The translations under genes and the position numbers were made by a program. A stretch of 17,546 bases of DNA, from the NCBI GenBank assembly GCA_964642165.1, contig CAZXOC010000150.1, positions 1 to 17,546 of the forward strand, written 5' to 3'. Source of the stretch: CAYRVX01 sp964642165. Its GTDB lineage: Bacteria; Planctomycetota; Phycisphaerae; SM23-33. The first letter of the stretch is position 1; each line of letters begins with the position of its first letter. The notes under the pieces were generated by a model. That model made no database searches and was not told the origin of the DNA. It was given only the letters and a program-made list of their open reading frames with translations. Of this stretch, positions 6,410 to 13,779 are shown in pieces.

Positions 6410-7672
6410 ATGCGCCGGACAACCCGACGAGCCGATTCGTCCCGGCTCCGGCGCGAGCTGCTTCGGGCGCTCTGGCTCCTGGCGGCGACCGCGGCCGTCA
6501 GTTGTCGCTCCACCCCCGTCGAGCCGCCCCGGCCGGACGGCACGATCCACGACCAGCCCACGATCCGCGTGCGCCTCAGCGGCGCGGCGACGAGCGAGGT
6601 CCAGCTCGCCACGACCGGCGGGTACTGGATCCGGGCCGACGGGCGCGTGGTGGCCGAGTCGCGCCGGCCGCTCGGGCCCGTGCGCGTTCGCCGGAGCGGG
6701 GGGCGGTGGCTCCTCGGCGCCCAGCCCACCGAGGGAGGCGAACTGCTGATCTTCCCCGCCCCCGGCCACCACGTCCGCCTGGGCAAGACGGCCTACCGGG
6801 GCTACCTCCGCCTGCTGCCGGGCGAGGGCCAGCGCCTCGTCGTCATCAACCACGTGGACCTGGAGAGCTACCTCGCCGGCGTGCTGCCGAGGGAGCTGTA
6901 CGCCACCTGGCACGAGGAGACCTACCGCGCCCTGGCGGTCGCGGCGCGGACGTTCGCCATGTACCAGATGATCACGTTCGGGCGCGACCACGAGTACGAC
7001 CTGGGCGACAGCCAGGCCTCGCAGGTCTACGGCGGGTGTTCCGCCGAGACGCCCAAGAGCCGCCGGGCCGTCGATAACACCCACGGGATCGTCCTGGCCT
7101 ACGGGCCGGCGGGCACCGAGCGCATCTTCCTGGCGCAGTACTCGGCCTGCTGCGGCGGGCGGGTCAACGGGGCGTACGTGATCCGCAGCGCCCATCGCAT
7201 CCCGCCGCTGGAGGGCGGGCAGGTCTGCACGGACTGCCGCGACTGCCCGCGCCACCGGTGGGCACCCGTCCGCGTGGCCAAGGCGGACGTCTACCGCGCG
7301 CTGCGCAGCCGCTATCGTGCCGCGGCCCGGCTGGGCGGGGTCCGCACGATCCAGGTGGCCACCACCACCCCGTCCGGTCGGGCCGTCTGGGTGGACGTGA
7401 TCGGTCCGTCCGGGCGGAAGCTCCGCGTCCGCGCCGAGGACGTGCGCCTGTCGCTGCTGTCCGCCCGCGTGCCCGCCGCGCGGCGCCTGTACTCGATGAA
7501 CTGCCGGATCGTGGACCGCGGCGGCGCCATCGAGTTCCGCGACGGGCGGGGCTTCGGCCACGGCGTCGGCCTCTGCCAGTGGGGCGCCGAAGGCAAGGCC
7601 CGCCACGGCTGGACCGCCGAGCAGATCCTCGCCTTCTACTACCCCGAGGCCAAGCTGTACCGCGTGCACTGA
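6410..7672 (+). CDS. SpoIID/LytB-domain lipoprotein, probable peptidoglycan lytic enzyme
   Basis: A 420-residue exported protein. The N-terminus has a basic region, the hydrophobic stretch LLRALWLLAATAAVSC and a lipobox-like AVSC with Cys32 as the likely lipidated residue, so it is probably anchored in an envelope membrane. The SpoIID signature runs from YLAGVLPREL (Glu162 at the family's catalytic Glu position) through ALAVAARTFA, YSACCGG and GFGHGVGLCQWGA (about 383-393) to the end. Characterised SpoIID enzymes are lytic transglycosylases acting on denuded glycan strands. An inserted CTDCRDCP cluster plus the CC pair could bind metal. AAGGGAG lies 6 nt before the ATG at 6410, preferred over an upstream ATG at 6359 without a ribosome site, which would also mask the signal sequence. 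It lies 70 bp after the TPR gene, possibly co-transcribed. No sporulation genes are nearby, so a general wall-remodelling role is likely. Confidence 0.88.
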   Translation: MRRTTRRADSSRLRRELLRALWLLAATAAVSCRSTPVEPPRPDGTIHDQPTIRVRLSGAATSEVQLATTGGYWIRADGRVVAESRRPLGPVRVRRSGGRWLLGAQPTEGGELLIFPAPGHHVRLGKTAYRGYLRLLPGEGQRLVVINHVDLESYLAGVLPRELYATWHEETYRALAVAARTFAMYQMITFGRDHEYDLGDSQASQVYGGCSAETPKSRRAVDNTHGIVLAYGPAGTERIFLAQYSACCGGRVNGAYVIRSAHRIPPLEGGQVCTDCRDCPRHRWAPVRVAKADVYRALRSRYRAAARLGGVRTIQVATTTPSGRAVWVDVIGPSGRKLRVRAEDVRLSLLSARVPAARRLYSMNCRIVDRGGAIEFRDGRGFGHGVGLCQWGAEGKARHGWTAEQILAFYYPEAKLYRVH

Positions 7673-7689
7673 AGGCGGAGCGAACGCCT
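7673..7689. terminator. small hairpin between convergent genes
   Basis: AGGCG-GAGCGAA-CGCCT begins at the base after the SpoIID-type stop, in the 56-bp space between two convergent genes. The 5-bp stem would work in either direction. There is no U-tract and the signal is weak. Confidence 0.3.
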
Positions 7690-7728
7690 GAGCACGCCCC
7701 ACATCCGGCTGAGGCTCTCCGGCGCGAC

Positions 7729-9135
7729 CTACTGACGGCGGGCCGGCCTCTTGCGGGCCGGGGCGCGGTAGCGCGTCTGCTTCTTGAGTCTCTCCAGCAG
7801 GGCGCGCATCTCGGCGAGCTTCGCGGCGTGGGCCTTGTCCCGCGCCAGGTTGCGCAGCTCGTGGGGGTCGCTCTGGAGGTCGTAGAGCTCGACGACCTGC
7901 TCGTCCGCCGGCAGCGAGGGGTAGGTGATGTACTTCCATCGCGGCGTGCGCACGGCCAGGACCGACGGGCGGTTGAACCGCCGGTCGCCCTCGCGGAAGT
8001 ACTCGTAGAGGAAGGCCTGGCGGCCCTTCTGCTTGCCCGCGAGCACGCCCAGCCAACTGCGCCCCTGCACCGTCTTGGGCGCCGCGGCGCCGGCGATCTC
8101 CAGCAGCGTGGGGGCCAGGTCGATGTTCAGGACCATCGCCTCGCACGTGGTGGCGGGCTTGACGCGCTCGGGATAGCGCATCAGCAGGGGGATGCGCATC
8201 GACGGCTCGTAGGCCGCCCGCTTGTCCCACAGCCCGTGCTCGCCGTGGAAGTAGCCGTTGTCGCCGGCGAAGACGATCGCCGTCTCGTCAAGGATCTTCC
8301 GCTCCTCCAGCGCCTTCAGCAGGCGCCCGAGGTTCTCGTCCACCGCCGTCAGGGCGGCCATGTAGCCGCGGATCAGCTCGACGGCGTTCTTCGGCGGCTT
8401 GCGCCCCCAGGGGACCTTGTCGTCCAGGCGGTCGTCCGGATGCTGGTGCAGCGCGATCTTCTCGTCGGCATACAGCTCGGCGTGGCGCTTCGGCGGCGTG
8501 AAGGGGCCGTGGACGGCCTTGTGGCTGAGGCACAGGAGGAAGGGCTTGCTTCGCGGCCTGCGGATGAACTCGACGGCGTGGTCGCCCAGCTCGTCGGAGA
8601 TGTACTTCGCGGCCTTGCGGCGCTCGCCGTTGACGTTGAGCTTGCAGCCGTAGTACTGGCCCTGGCCGGCGAAGCTCACCCAGTGATCGAAGCCGCCGCG
8701 GGGCTCGTCGCTGCGGCCCATGTGCCACTTGCCGACGAAGGCGGTCTCGTAGCCGGCCCGCTGGAGCAGCTTCGGGAACGTGGGCACGCGGGGGTCCAGG
8801 TCGCCGCTGCCGTTGCTGAAGACGCCGTGGCTGTGGGCGAGCCGGCCGGTGAGGAAGCTCGCCCGCGACGGGCTGCACAGCGACGTGGTTACGAAGGCGT
8901 TGCGGAAGCGGACGCCCTCGGCCGCCAGGCGGTCCATGTTCGGCGTCTTGACGAACGGATGCCCCGCGCAGCCCATCGCGCTGGACCGCTGGTCGTCGGT
9001 GAGGATGAAGATGATGTTGGGGCGTTTGGGTGCGTCGCCCGCGGCCGCTTGCGGCTTCGCGAAACTCCCACCCGCCACCACCGCCGCCGCGCCGCCCAGG
9101 CGCCGCAGGAACGTGCGTCTCGTGGTTGCGTTCAT
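7729..9135 (-). CDS. Tat-exported sulfatase (formylglycine type)
   Basis: A 468-residue alkaline-phosphatase-fold sulfatase that would hydrolyse sulfate esters in the periplasm or outside. The N-terminus, TTRRTFLRRLGGAAA, is a twin-arginine signal. RPNIIFILTDDQR supplies metal-binding aspartates, CSPSRASFLTGR contains Cys87 to be converted to formylglycine, and GKWHMG, DNGYFHGEHGLWDK and LYDLQSDPHELRNLA are typical late motifs. Length is normal for a single-domain sulfatase. The ATG at 9135 has GGAG 6 nt upstream; a GTG 12 bases earlier lacks one. It is the last gene of the sulfatase, methyltransferase, permease, sulfatase series, 42 bp after the permease. Neither a formylglycine-generating enzyme nor an anaerobic maturase is in the window, so maturation must come from elsewhere. 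The substrate is unknown. Confidence 0.94.
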   Translation of the reverse strand: MNATTRRTFLRRLGGAAAVVAGGSFAKPQAAAGDAPKRPNIIFILTDDQRSSAMGCAGHPFVKTPNMDRLAAEGVRFRNAFVTTSLCSPSRASFLTGRLAHSHGVFSNGSGDLDPRVPTFPKLLQRAGYETAFVGKWHMGRSDEPRGGFDHWVSFAGQGQYYGCKLNVNGERRKAAKYISDELGDHAVEFIRRPRSKPFLLCLSHKAVHGPFTPPKRHAELYADEKIALHQHPDDRLDDKVPWGRKPPKNAVELIRGYMAALTAVDENLGRLLKALEERKILDETAIVFAGDNGYFHGEHGLWDKRAAYEPSMRIPLLMRYPERVKPATTCEAMVLNIDLAPTLLEIAGAAAPKTVQGRSWLGVLAGKQKGRQAFLYEYFREGDRRFNRPSVLAVRTPRWKYITYPSLPADEQVVELYDLQSDPHELRNLARDKAHAAKLAEMRALLERLKKQTRYRAPARKRPARRQ

Positions 9136-9162
9136 GCCGTTCTCCACGTGCAGAAGACTTCG

Positions 9163-9176
9163 GCCCGCCGGCGGGC
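9163..9176 (-). terminator. 14-bp perfect palindrome after the permease stop
   Basis: GCCCGCCGGCGGGC is a perfect 14-bp palindrome lying 1 nt downstream of the permease TAG (minus strand) and upstream of the next sulfatase gene. There is no U-tract. It may shield the 3' end or modulate read-through within the cluster. Confidence 0.35.
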
Positions 9177-9177
9177 G

Positions 9178-10638
9178 CTACTGCGCGGTTCCCGAGCCGC
9201 CCCGCTTCGACAGGGCTCTCTCGCGCATGAGGATGTAGATCACGGCGCCGACGAGAAGGATGCCCTCGGCCACGATCAGGGCGTGCGGGACCACCTGCCA
9301 CGCATACGTGACCGTGCAGTAGATCATGAAGAGGCAGAGGCCCACGAAGATCAGGGGCGTCACCGGGTACCCCAAGGCCTTGTACGGGCGTTCGACGCTC
9401 GGCTCGCGCCGCCGCAGGACGAACACGGCCACCGCCGTGCCCAGCAGGAACAGCCAGAACACGGAGGCCGTGTAGATGATCGTCTCGACGAAGCCGCCGA
9501 GGACCAGGATGATGGCGGCGCTGATGCACCCCTGGAGCAGCAGCGCGGGCGCGGGCGTGCCGACGCGGCGGTTCCACGTGCCCAGCAGTCGGAAGGCGCG
9601 GTGCTCGCGGCCCATGGCGTAGGTGATCCGCGCCCCGGTGAAGGTCAGGCCGTTGATGGCCCCCAGGGCGGAGATGCACACCAGGATGCCGACGGCCTTG
9701 ACGGCCACGTCGGGCAGCAGCGTGGCGACGGTCTCGGCCGCCACCGCCTTGGAGCCGCTCATCGCCGCATGCCCCAGGGCGCGCAGGTACGCGCCGTTGA
9801 CGAGCAGGTACAGCACCGTCACGGCCACCGTGCCGAGCACCAGCGCGCGGAGGATGTTGCGCCGCGGGTTGCGGACCTCGGCGGCGACGTAGCCCATCTC
9901 GTTCCAGCCGCCGAAGGTGAACAGGACGAGGATGAGGGCGAGCTTGAGGCCGCCGAGCGTCAGGCCCGCGGGCTCCTCGTCCGCCTGCGGGGCGGTCGCG
10001 GCCTGGCCGGTCGCCGGCTGGGAAACCGCCGGTTGCGTGACCGCAGCCCGCGAGCTGACCGCCTGGCTCGAGGCGGGCTGCGACGCCGGCTCGGACGACG
10101 CGCCGGGCGCCAGCAGGCCCACGACGAGGATGGCCACCAGCCCGGCCGCCTTCACGACGGTCAGGACGTTCTGCGTCCACTTGCCGCCCCGGACGCCCAG
10201 GATGTTGATGACGGTGAAGACGCCGACGGCCGCCGCGGCGTAGATCCGCGAGGCGTAGGCGAACGTGCCGAACAGGCCCTGCGCGTAGTCGCTGAAGACG
10301 AACGCCATCATGGCGATGTCGCCCGGGCGCAGGATGGTCATCTGCGCCCAGGCGAAGAGGTACCCCGCCCAGCCGCCGTAGGCCCGCCCGAGGTAGACGT
10401 AGTCGCCGCCCTCGCGCGGGTAGGCGATGGCCAGCTCGGCGTAGCTCAGCGCCATCGCCAGGACGAGCAGCCCGCCGATCAGCCAGATCAGCATCGTGCC
10501 GCCCCCGCTGGCCATCGCGCCGGCGATGTCCGGGGCCGAGCGGAAGATGCCCGCGCCGACGATGATCCCGACGATGATGCACGTCGAGTCGAACAGGGAG
10601 AGCTGCCGCTTCGGCGCGGTCGGCGTTTCGGTACTCAT
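9178..10638 (-). CDS. APC-superfamily amino acid permease, LAT/SteT-like
   Basis: A 486-residue inner-membrane transporter with about 12 hydrophobic segments. TM1 carries the substrate-binding GIIVGAGIF, and TM6 has FGGWNEMGYVAAEVRNPRRN, both diagnostic of APC amino acid/polyamine transporters close to the L-type family. Between TM5 and TM6 (about residues 179-225) is an unusual low-complexity segment rich in Ser, Gln, Pro and Ala (for example ASQPASSQAVSS and PAVSQPATGQAATAPQ), predicted to face the periplasm. The C-terminus is short and basic. The ATG at 10638 follows a G-run, 13 bp after the methyltransferase stop, so the two are co-transcribed. Its position between sulfatases suggests uptake or exchange of an amine or amino-acid-like product, but specificity cannot be inferred. 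Confidence 0.9.
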   Translation of the reverse strand: MSTETPTAPKRQLSLFDSTCIIVGIIVGAGIFRSAPDIAGAMASGGGTMLIWLIGGLLVLAMALSYAELAIAYPREGGDYVYLGRAYGGWAGYLFAWAQMTILRPGDIAMMAFVFSDYAQGLFGTFAYASRIYAAAAVGVFTVINILGVRGGKWTQNVLTVVKAAGLVAILVVGLLAPGASSEPASQPASSQAVSSRAAVTQPAVSQPATGQAATAPQADEEPAGLTLGGLKLALILVLFTFGGWNEMGYVAAEVRNPRRNILRALVLGTVAVTVLYLLVNGAYLRALGHAAMSGSKAVAAETVATLLPDVAVKAVGILVCISALGAINGLTFTGARITYAMGREHRAFRLLGTWNRRVGTPAPALLLQGCISAAIILVLGGFVETIIYTASVFWLFLLGTAVAVFVLRRREPSVERPYKALGYPVTPLIFVGLCLFMIYCTVTYAWQVVPHALIVAEGILLVGAVIYILMRERALSKRGGSGTAQ

Positions 10639-10651
10639 GTGCCCCCCGTGC

Positions 10652-11380
10652 CTACTTTGCGGCCTCGGGGGCGCGTTTCTTCAGCGTCACGGCGACGCCC
10701 GTGCCGGACGTGTAGTTGAAGATCGTCTCCAGCTCGCCGCTGGTGGTGATCGCCTTGAGGTAGTCCTGCATGGACCGCGCCTGCGAGACGGCGTTGTGGG
10801 CCAGGATCAGCCCGCCGGGCTTCACGTGCGGCAGGAGCTTCTTGAAGTAGTCGATGTAGCCCGACTTGTCGGCGTCGAGGAAGAGGACGTCGATAGGCTC
10901 CTTGATCTTCAGGACTTCCTTGTGGGCGTCGCCCTCGACGAGCGTGATCAGGTCGGCCACGCCGGCCTTCTTGAAGTTCTCGCGGGCGAGCCGCGCCCGT
11001 CCGGCGTCGATCTCGTGCGTCGTGAGCTTCCCGCCGGTGGTCCGCAGCGCCAGGCAGATCCAGATCCCCGAGTAGCCGTTGGACGTGCCGATCTCGACGA
11101 CGTGCTTGGCGTTGGCCGCCTCGGTCAGGATGCGAAGGAAGCGCCCGTCGTCGGGCGGGACGTTCATCATGCCCCGGCGCTGGTTCTTGTACATCCAGTC
11201 GAGCACCTCCAGGGCCTTCTTCTCCGCGGCGTCCCTCGCCAGCGGCGGGTTCTCGACGGGCGGGGTCCCTCGGCTCATGCGGGGGCGCCCCCGGCGGGGG
11301 GGGCGGTCCTGCGCCACGAGGTGGACCGTCCCGACCAGCACGGCGACGGCGGCAACGCCGATCAGCACTCTCTTCAGCAT
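10652..11380 (-). CDS. membrane-anchored CCoAOMT-like O-methyltransferase
   Basis: A 242-residue SAM-dependent methyltransferase of the caffeoyl-CoA/catechol type. HVVEIGTSNGYSG (94-105 region) is the SAM-binding motif I, EID (123-125) ends beta-2, and VLFLDADKSGY (D169) gives the first metal ligand. The second metal site, normally Asp-Asn, reads His195-Asn196. Before the domain lies a hydrophobic span (residues about 5-22) followed by DRPPRRGRPR. With five arginines after the span and two basic residues before it, the positive-inside rule favours a cytoplasmic catalytic domain tethered by an N-terminal anchor, although a cleaved signal peptide is possible. AAAAGGAG lies 6 nt before the ATG. 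It is 97 bp after the upstream sulfatase and 13 bp before the permease. The acceptor is unknown; a phenolic or similar hydroxyl is a family-based guess. Confidence 0.85.
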   Translation of the reverse strand: MLKRVLIGVAAVAVLVGTVHLVAQDRPPRRGRPRMSRGTPPVENPPLARDAAEKKALEVLDWMYKNQRRGMMNVPPDDGRFLRILTEAANAKHVVEIGTSNGYSGIWICLALRTTGGKLTTHEIDAGRARLARENFKKAGVADLITLVEGDAHKEVLKIKEPIDVLFLDADKSGYIDYFKKLLPHVKPGGLILAHNAVSQARSMQDYLKAITTSGELETIFNYTSGTGVAVTLKKRAPEAAK

Positions 11381-11401
11381 CTCTTGCTCCTTTTCTGCGC
11401 G

Positions 11402-11422
11402 GGACAGGGACTTTCCCTGTCC
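11402..11422. repeat. perfect hairpin GGACAGGGA-CTT-TCCCTGTCC upstream of the methyltransferase
   Basis: A 9-bp perfect inverted repeat with a 3-nt loop occupies 11402-11422, ending about 11 nt from the methyltransferase ribosome-binding site. It is less GC-rich than the stop-adjacent hairpins and resembles REP-type palindromes with a GGGACAGG core. It may be a dispersed repeat, an mRNA-processing site or a translational control element. Confidence 0.5.
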
Positions 11423-11459
11423 GTATCGCTCTACGCACGAAGACGGGAAGTATTGCCGA

Positions 11460-11476
11460 CGGGCCCGAATCGCCCG
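11460..11476 (-). terminator. hairpin adjacent to the arylsulfatase stop
   Basis: On the minus strand CGGGC-GATTCGG-GCCCG begins 1 nt after the TGA. The 5-bp stem is modest and no U-tract follows. It lies between the arylsulfatase and methyltransferase genes. Confidence 0.3.
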
Positions 11477-11477
11477 G

Positions 11478-13664
11478 TCACTTGTCGATCTCGATCGTCA
11501 CGGACCGGATCGCGCCCTTCAGGGCGTTCGGCACGGCATAGTCGCCGACGGCGCCGTTCTCGTCGCGGCCGACTTCCAGCCCGTCCGCCGGCATGGTCGA
11601 GATGGGCCCCGGCGCCTTGACGCTGGCGACCTCCTTGCCGCCGACGGTCAGCGTGAGCTTGCCGCCCTTGTCCAGCCGCCCGGTGACGGTCACCTCCCCG
11701 GCGGGCAGCTTGTCGGGCGCGGTGACGGCCGTGAGCCTGCCTCGATGCCGCGTGGCCATCGCGAGCTTGCCGCCGGCGACGTACAGCACGTAGCCCAGCG
11801 ACGAGCCGCCCTGCGCGACGATCACGCCGTCGCCGGTGGCCTGGACCCGGGCGGTGACGGTGAACGCCCTGCCCGCGACGTTGGGCGCCTGCTCCTGGGG
11901 CAGCGCGTCGCCGGCCTTCAGCGCGAAGCGGCGCTTCTTGCTGAAGCGCCTCGCCCCGCGGGCCTTCGGCAGCACGACGTTCGTCCGCTTGGCGTAGGCG
12001 TCCCACAGGGCGGCCAGCTTCGCCGCGCGGTCCGGGTGCTTGGCGGCCAGGTCGTTCCGCTCGCAGCGGTCCGCCGCCATGTCGTACAGCTCCCACGGCT
12101 GGCGGCTGCGGGCGACGAGCTTCCACGTGCCCACGCGGACGGCGCGGTTGCCCTCGTGCTCCCAGTAGAGGGCCTCGCGCTCGATCGGGCGCGCGTCGAA
12201 GGCGGGGGCGAGGCTGCGCCCCTCCATCGGCTGGATCGCCCGCCCCTTGTACTGCTTCGGGTAGGTCGCGCCGGCGACGTCCACGCACGTGGCCATGATG
12301 TCGATCAGGTGCCCCGGCTGGTGGTCCAGCTCGCCCTTGCGCTTGAGGGCCGCCGGCCAGTGGGCGATCAGCGGCGTGGCGATTCCGCCCTCGTGCACCC
12401 AGTGCTTGTACAGGCGGAACGGCGTGTTGGACGCGTTGGCCCACGGCTTGCCGTAGGCGATGTACGTGTCCGCCGGGCCGGGCATGACGCCCTCGCCGGT
12501 CCGCACGGGCCTGCCGTCCCGCGTCTTGACCGGCTGCATGCGCGTCTGGAGCTCGTCGGGCGCCATGGGCTCCATCTTCGTGACCTTCTCGGGGTCGGGG
12601 CGGACGGGCCCGCGGCTGCCGTACTCCTCCGCGCAGCCGCCGTTGTCGGCCAGGAAGAAGATCAGCGTGTTGTCCGTCGCACCGGCCTTCCGGATCGCCT
12701 CGACGATCCGCCCGATGCCCTGGTCCATGCGGTCGATCATGGCGGCGTAGACCTCCATGCGCCGCTGCTGCCAGGGCTTCAGCCGGGCCTCGTCCCACGG
12801 CGGGACGCCGGTGTCTCGGTCGGTGATGCCCCACTTGGCCTTGACGATGCCCATGGCGATCTGCCGCTTGTGGCGCTCGGCGCGGAGGGCGTCCCAGCCC
12901 TTGTCGTAGCGTCCCTTGTAGCGGGCGATGTCCTCCGGCAGGGCGTGCATCGGCCAGTGCGAGCAGGTGTAGGGCACGTAGAGGAAGAACGGCTTGTTCG
13001 CGTGGTCGCGGGCGTGGTCGGCGATGAACGTCGCCGCGTGGTCGCTGATGGCGTCGGTGTAGTAGAAGCCCTTGGGCGGCACGATGTACGTGTTGTCCCG
13101 CGTCAGCGTGTTGGGGTCGTAGAAACTGCCCGCCCCGTGAATCGTGCCGTAGAAACGGTCGAAGCCGCGCTGCCGGGGCCAGTTGTGCTTCTCGCTGTCG
13201 TCCTTCGGCTTGGTGAACCGCGTGACGTGCCACTTGCCCGACATGTACGCGCGGTAGCCCGCCGGCTTCAGCGCCTCGGCGATGGTCACGGCGTTGCGGC
13301 TCAGGTCGCCCCGGTAGCCGGGCAGGTGCCGGTCGCCCATCATGTGCCCCACGCCCGCCTGGTGGGGGTAGAGCCCCGTCATCAGGCTCGCCCGCGTCGG
13401 GCAGCAGCGGGCCGTGTTGTAGAACTGCGTGAACCGCAGCCCGCCCTTGGCGAGGGCGTCGAGGTTCGGCGTGCGGATCTCCCCGCCGTAGGGGCCGACG
13501 TCGCTGAAGCCCATGTCGTCGGCCATGATGAGGACGATGTTCGGGCGCTTGGCGTGGTAGTCGCTCGCCGCCCCGGCCGCCCGGCGCAGGAGCCCCGGCA
13601 TGGCCGTCGCCCCCGCGCCCAGCCCCATCGCCTTGAGGAACGCACGCCTGCTCGTCGTTCGCAT
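11478..13664 (-). CDS. Tat-exported arylsulfatase with C-terminal beta-rich domain
   Basis: A 728-residue sulfatase of the arylsulfatase A/AslA type. The start MRTTSRRAFLKAMGLGAGA is a twin-arginine signal, so the folded enzyme is exported. NIVLIMADDMGFSD and LADNGG supply metal-binding acidic residues; CCPTRASLMTG has Cys87 at the formylglycine position (CxPxR); GKWHVTR and THPxx-like later motifs complete the active site. The catalytic part ends near residue 570. About 140 further residues, from ALKAGDALPQEQAP to the end, are Val/Thr/Gly-rich and look like a concanavalin/LamG-type sandwich, perhaps binding a glycan. The ATG at 13664 has AGGAG 6 nt upstream and places the RR motif correctly; a longer reading from 13712 would bury it. 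It is the first gene of the four-gene cluster. Confidence 0.94.
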   Translation of the reverse strand: MRTTSRRAFLKAMGLGAGATAMPGLLRRAAGAASDYHAKRPNIVLIMADDMGFSDVGPYGGEIRTPNLDALAKGGLRFTQFYNTARCCPTRASLMTGLYPHQAGVGHMMGDRHLPGYRGDLSRNAVTIAEALKPAGYRAYMSGKWHVTRFTKPKDDSEKHNWPRQRGFDRFYGTIHGAGSFYDPNTLTRDNTYIVPPKGFYYTDAISDHAATFIADHARDHANKPFFLYVPYTCSHWPMHALPEDIARYKGRYDKGWDALRAERHKRQIAMGIVKAKWGITDRDTGVPPWDEARLKPWQQRRMEVYAAMIDRMDQGIGRIVEAIRKAGATDNTLIFFLADNGGCAEEYGSRGPVRPDPEKVTKMEPMAPDELQTRMQPVKTRDGRPVRTGEGVMPGPADTYIAYGKPWANASNTPFRLYKHWVHEGGIATPLIAHWPAALKRKGELDHQPGHLIDIMATCVDVAGATYPKQYKGRAIQPMEGRSLAPAFDARPIEREALYWEHEGNRAVRVGTWKLVARSRQPWELYDMAADRCERNDLAAKHPDRAAKLAALWDAYAKRTNVVLPKARGARRFSKKRRFALKAGDALPQEQAPNVAGRAFTVTARVQATGDGVIVAQGGSSLGYVLYVAGGKLAMATRHRGRLTAVTAPDKLPAGEVTVTGRLDKGGKLTLTVGGKEVASVKAPGPISTMPADGLEVGRDENGAVGDYAVPNALKGAIRSVTIEIDK

Positions 13665-13688
13665 GGTCTGCTCCTGCCTGGTCGGTTG

Positions 13689-13711
13689 CGGACGTCCGGA
13701 CAGTGTATACA
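13689..13711 (-). promoter_or_regulatory. putative promoter/operator of the sulfatase cluster
   Basis: The 115-bp space upstream of the arylsulfatase contains a perfect 10-bp palindrome, CGGACGTCCG (13689-13698), and next to it TGTATACA (13704-13711), which provides a TATACA -10-like box on the minus strand. No convincing -35 box is found at 15-19 nt. The two symmetrical elements make a regulatory site plausible, but the start point is uncertain. Confidence 0.3.
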
Positions 13712-13754
13712 TCCCCGCCGGGCGCGCCGAGTTCCTGGCGCGTCCTGTGGCGCG

Positions 13755-13775
13755 CCGCGGCGCCCGTCGCCGCGG
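13755..13775 (-). terminator. perfect 8-bp hairpin after the ATPase stop
   Basis: CCGCGGCG-CCCGT-CGCCGCGG forms a perfect 8-bp stem with a 5-nt loop, starting 4 nt past the DUF4143 ATPase stop on the minus strand and upstream of the sulfatase cluster. No U-tract is present. It is the best-placed candidate for a U-less terminator in the window, because it separates two apparent transcription units. Confidence 0.45.
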
Positions 13776-13779
13776 TCGG

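Noticed and set aside
7258..10719. Long plus-strand open frame opposite the sulfatase and permease
   Set aside because: Starts inside the SpoIID-type gene in another frame and runs antisense to clear genes; composition is Arg/Gly/Asp/His-rich without domain features.
13704..13735. ECF-sigma or sigma70 promoter using GGAAC (13735-13731) and TATACA (13709-13704)
   Set aside because: The spacer is 21 nt, too long for either promoter class.
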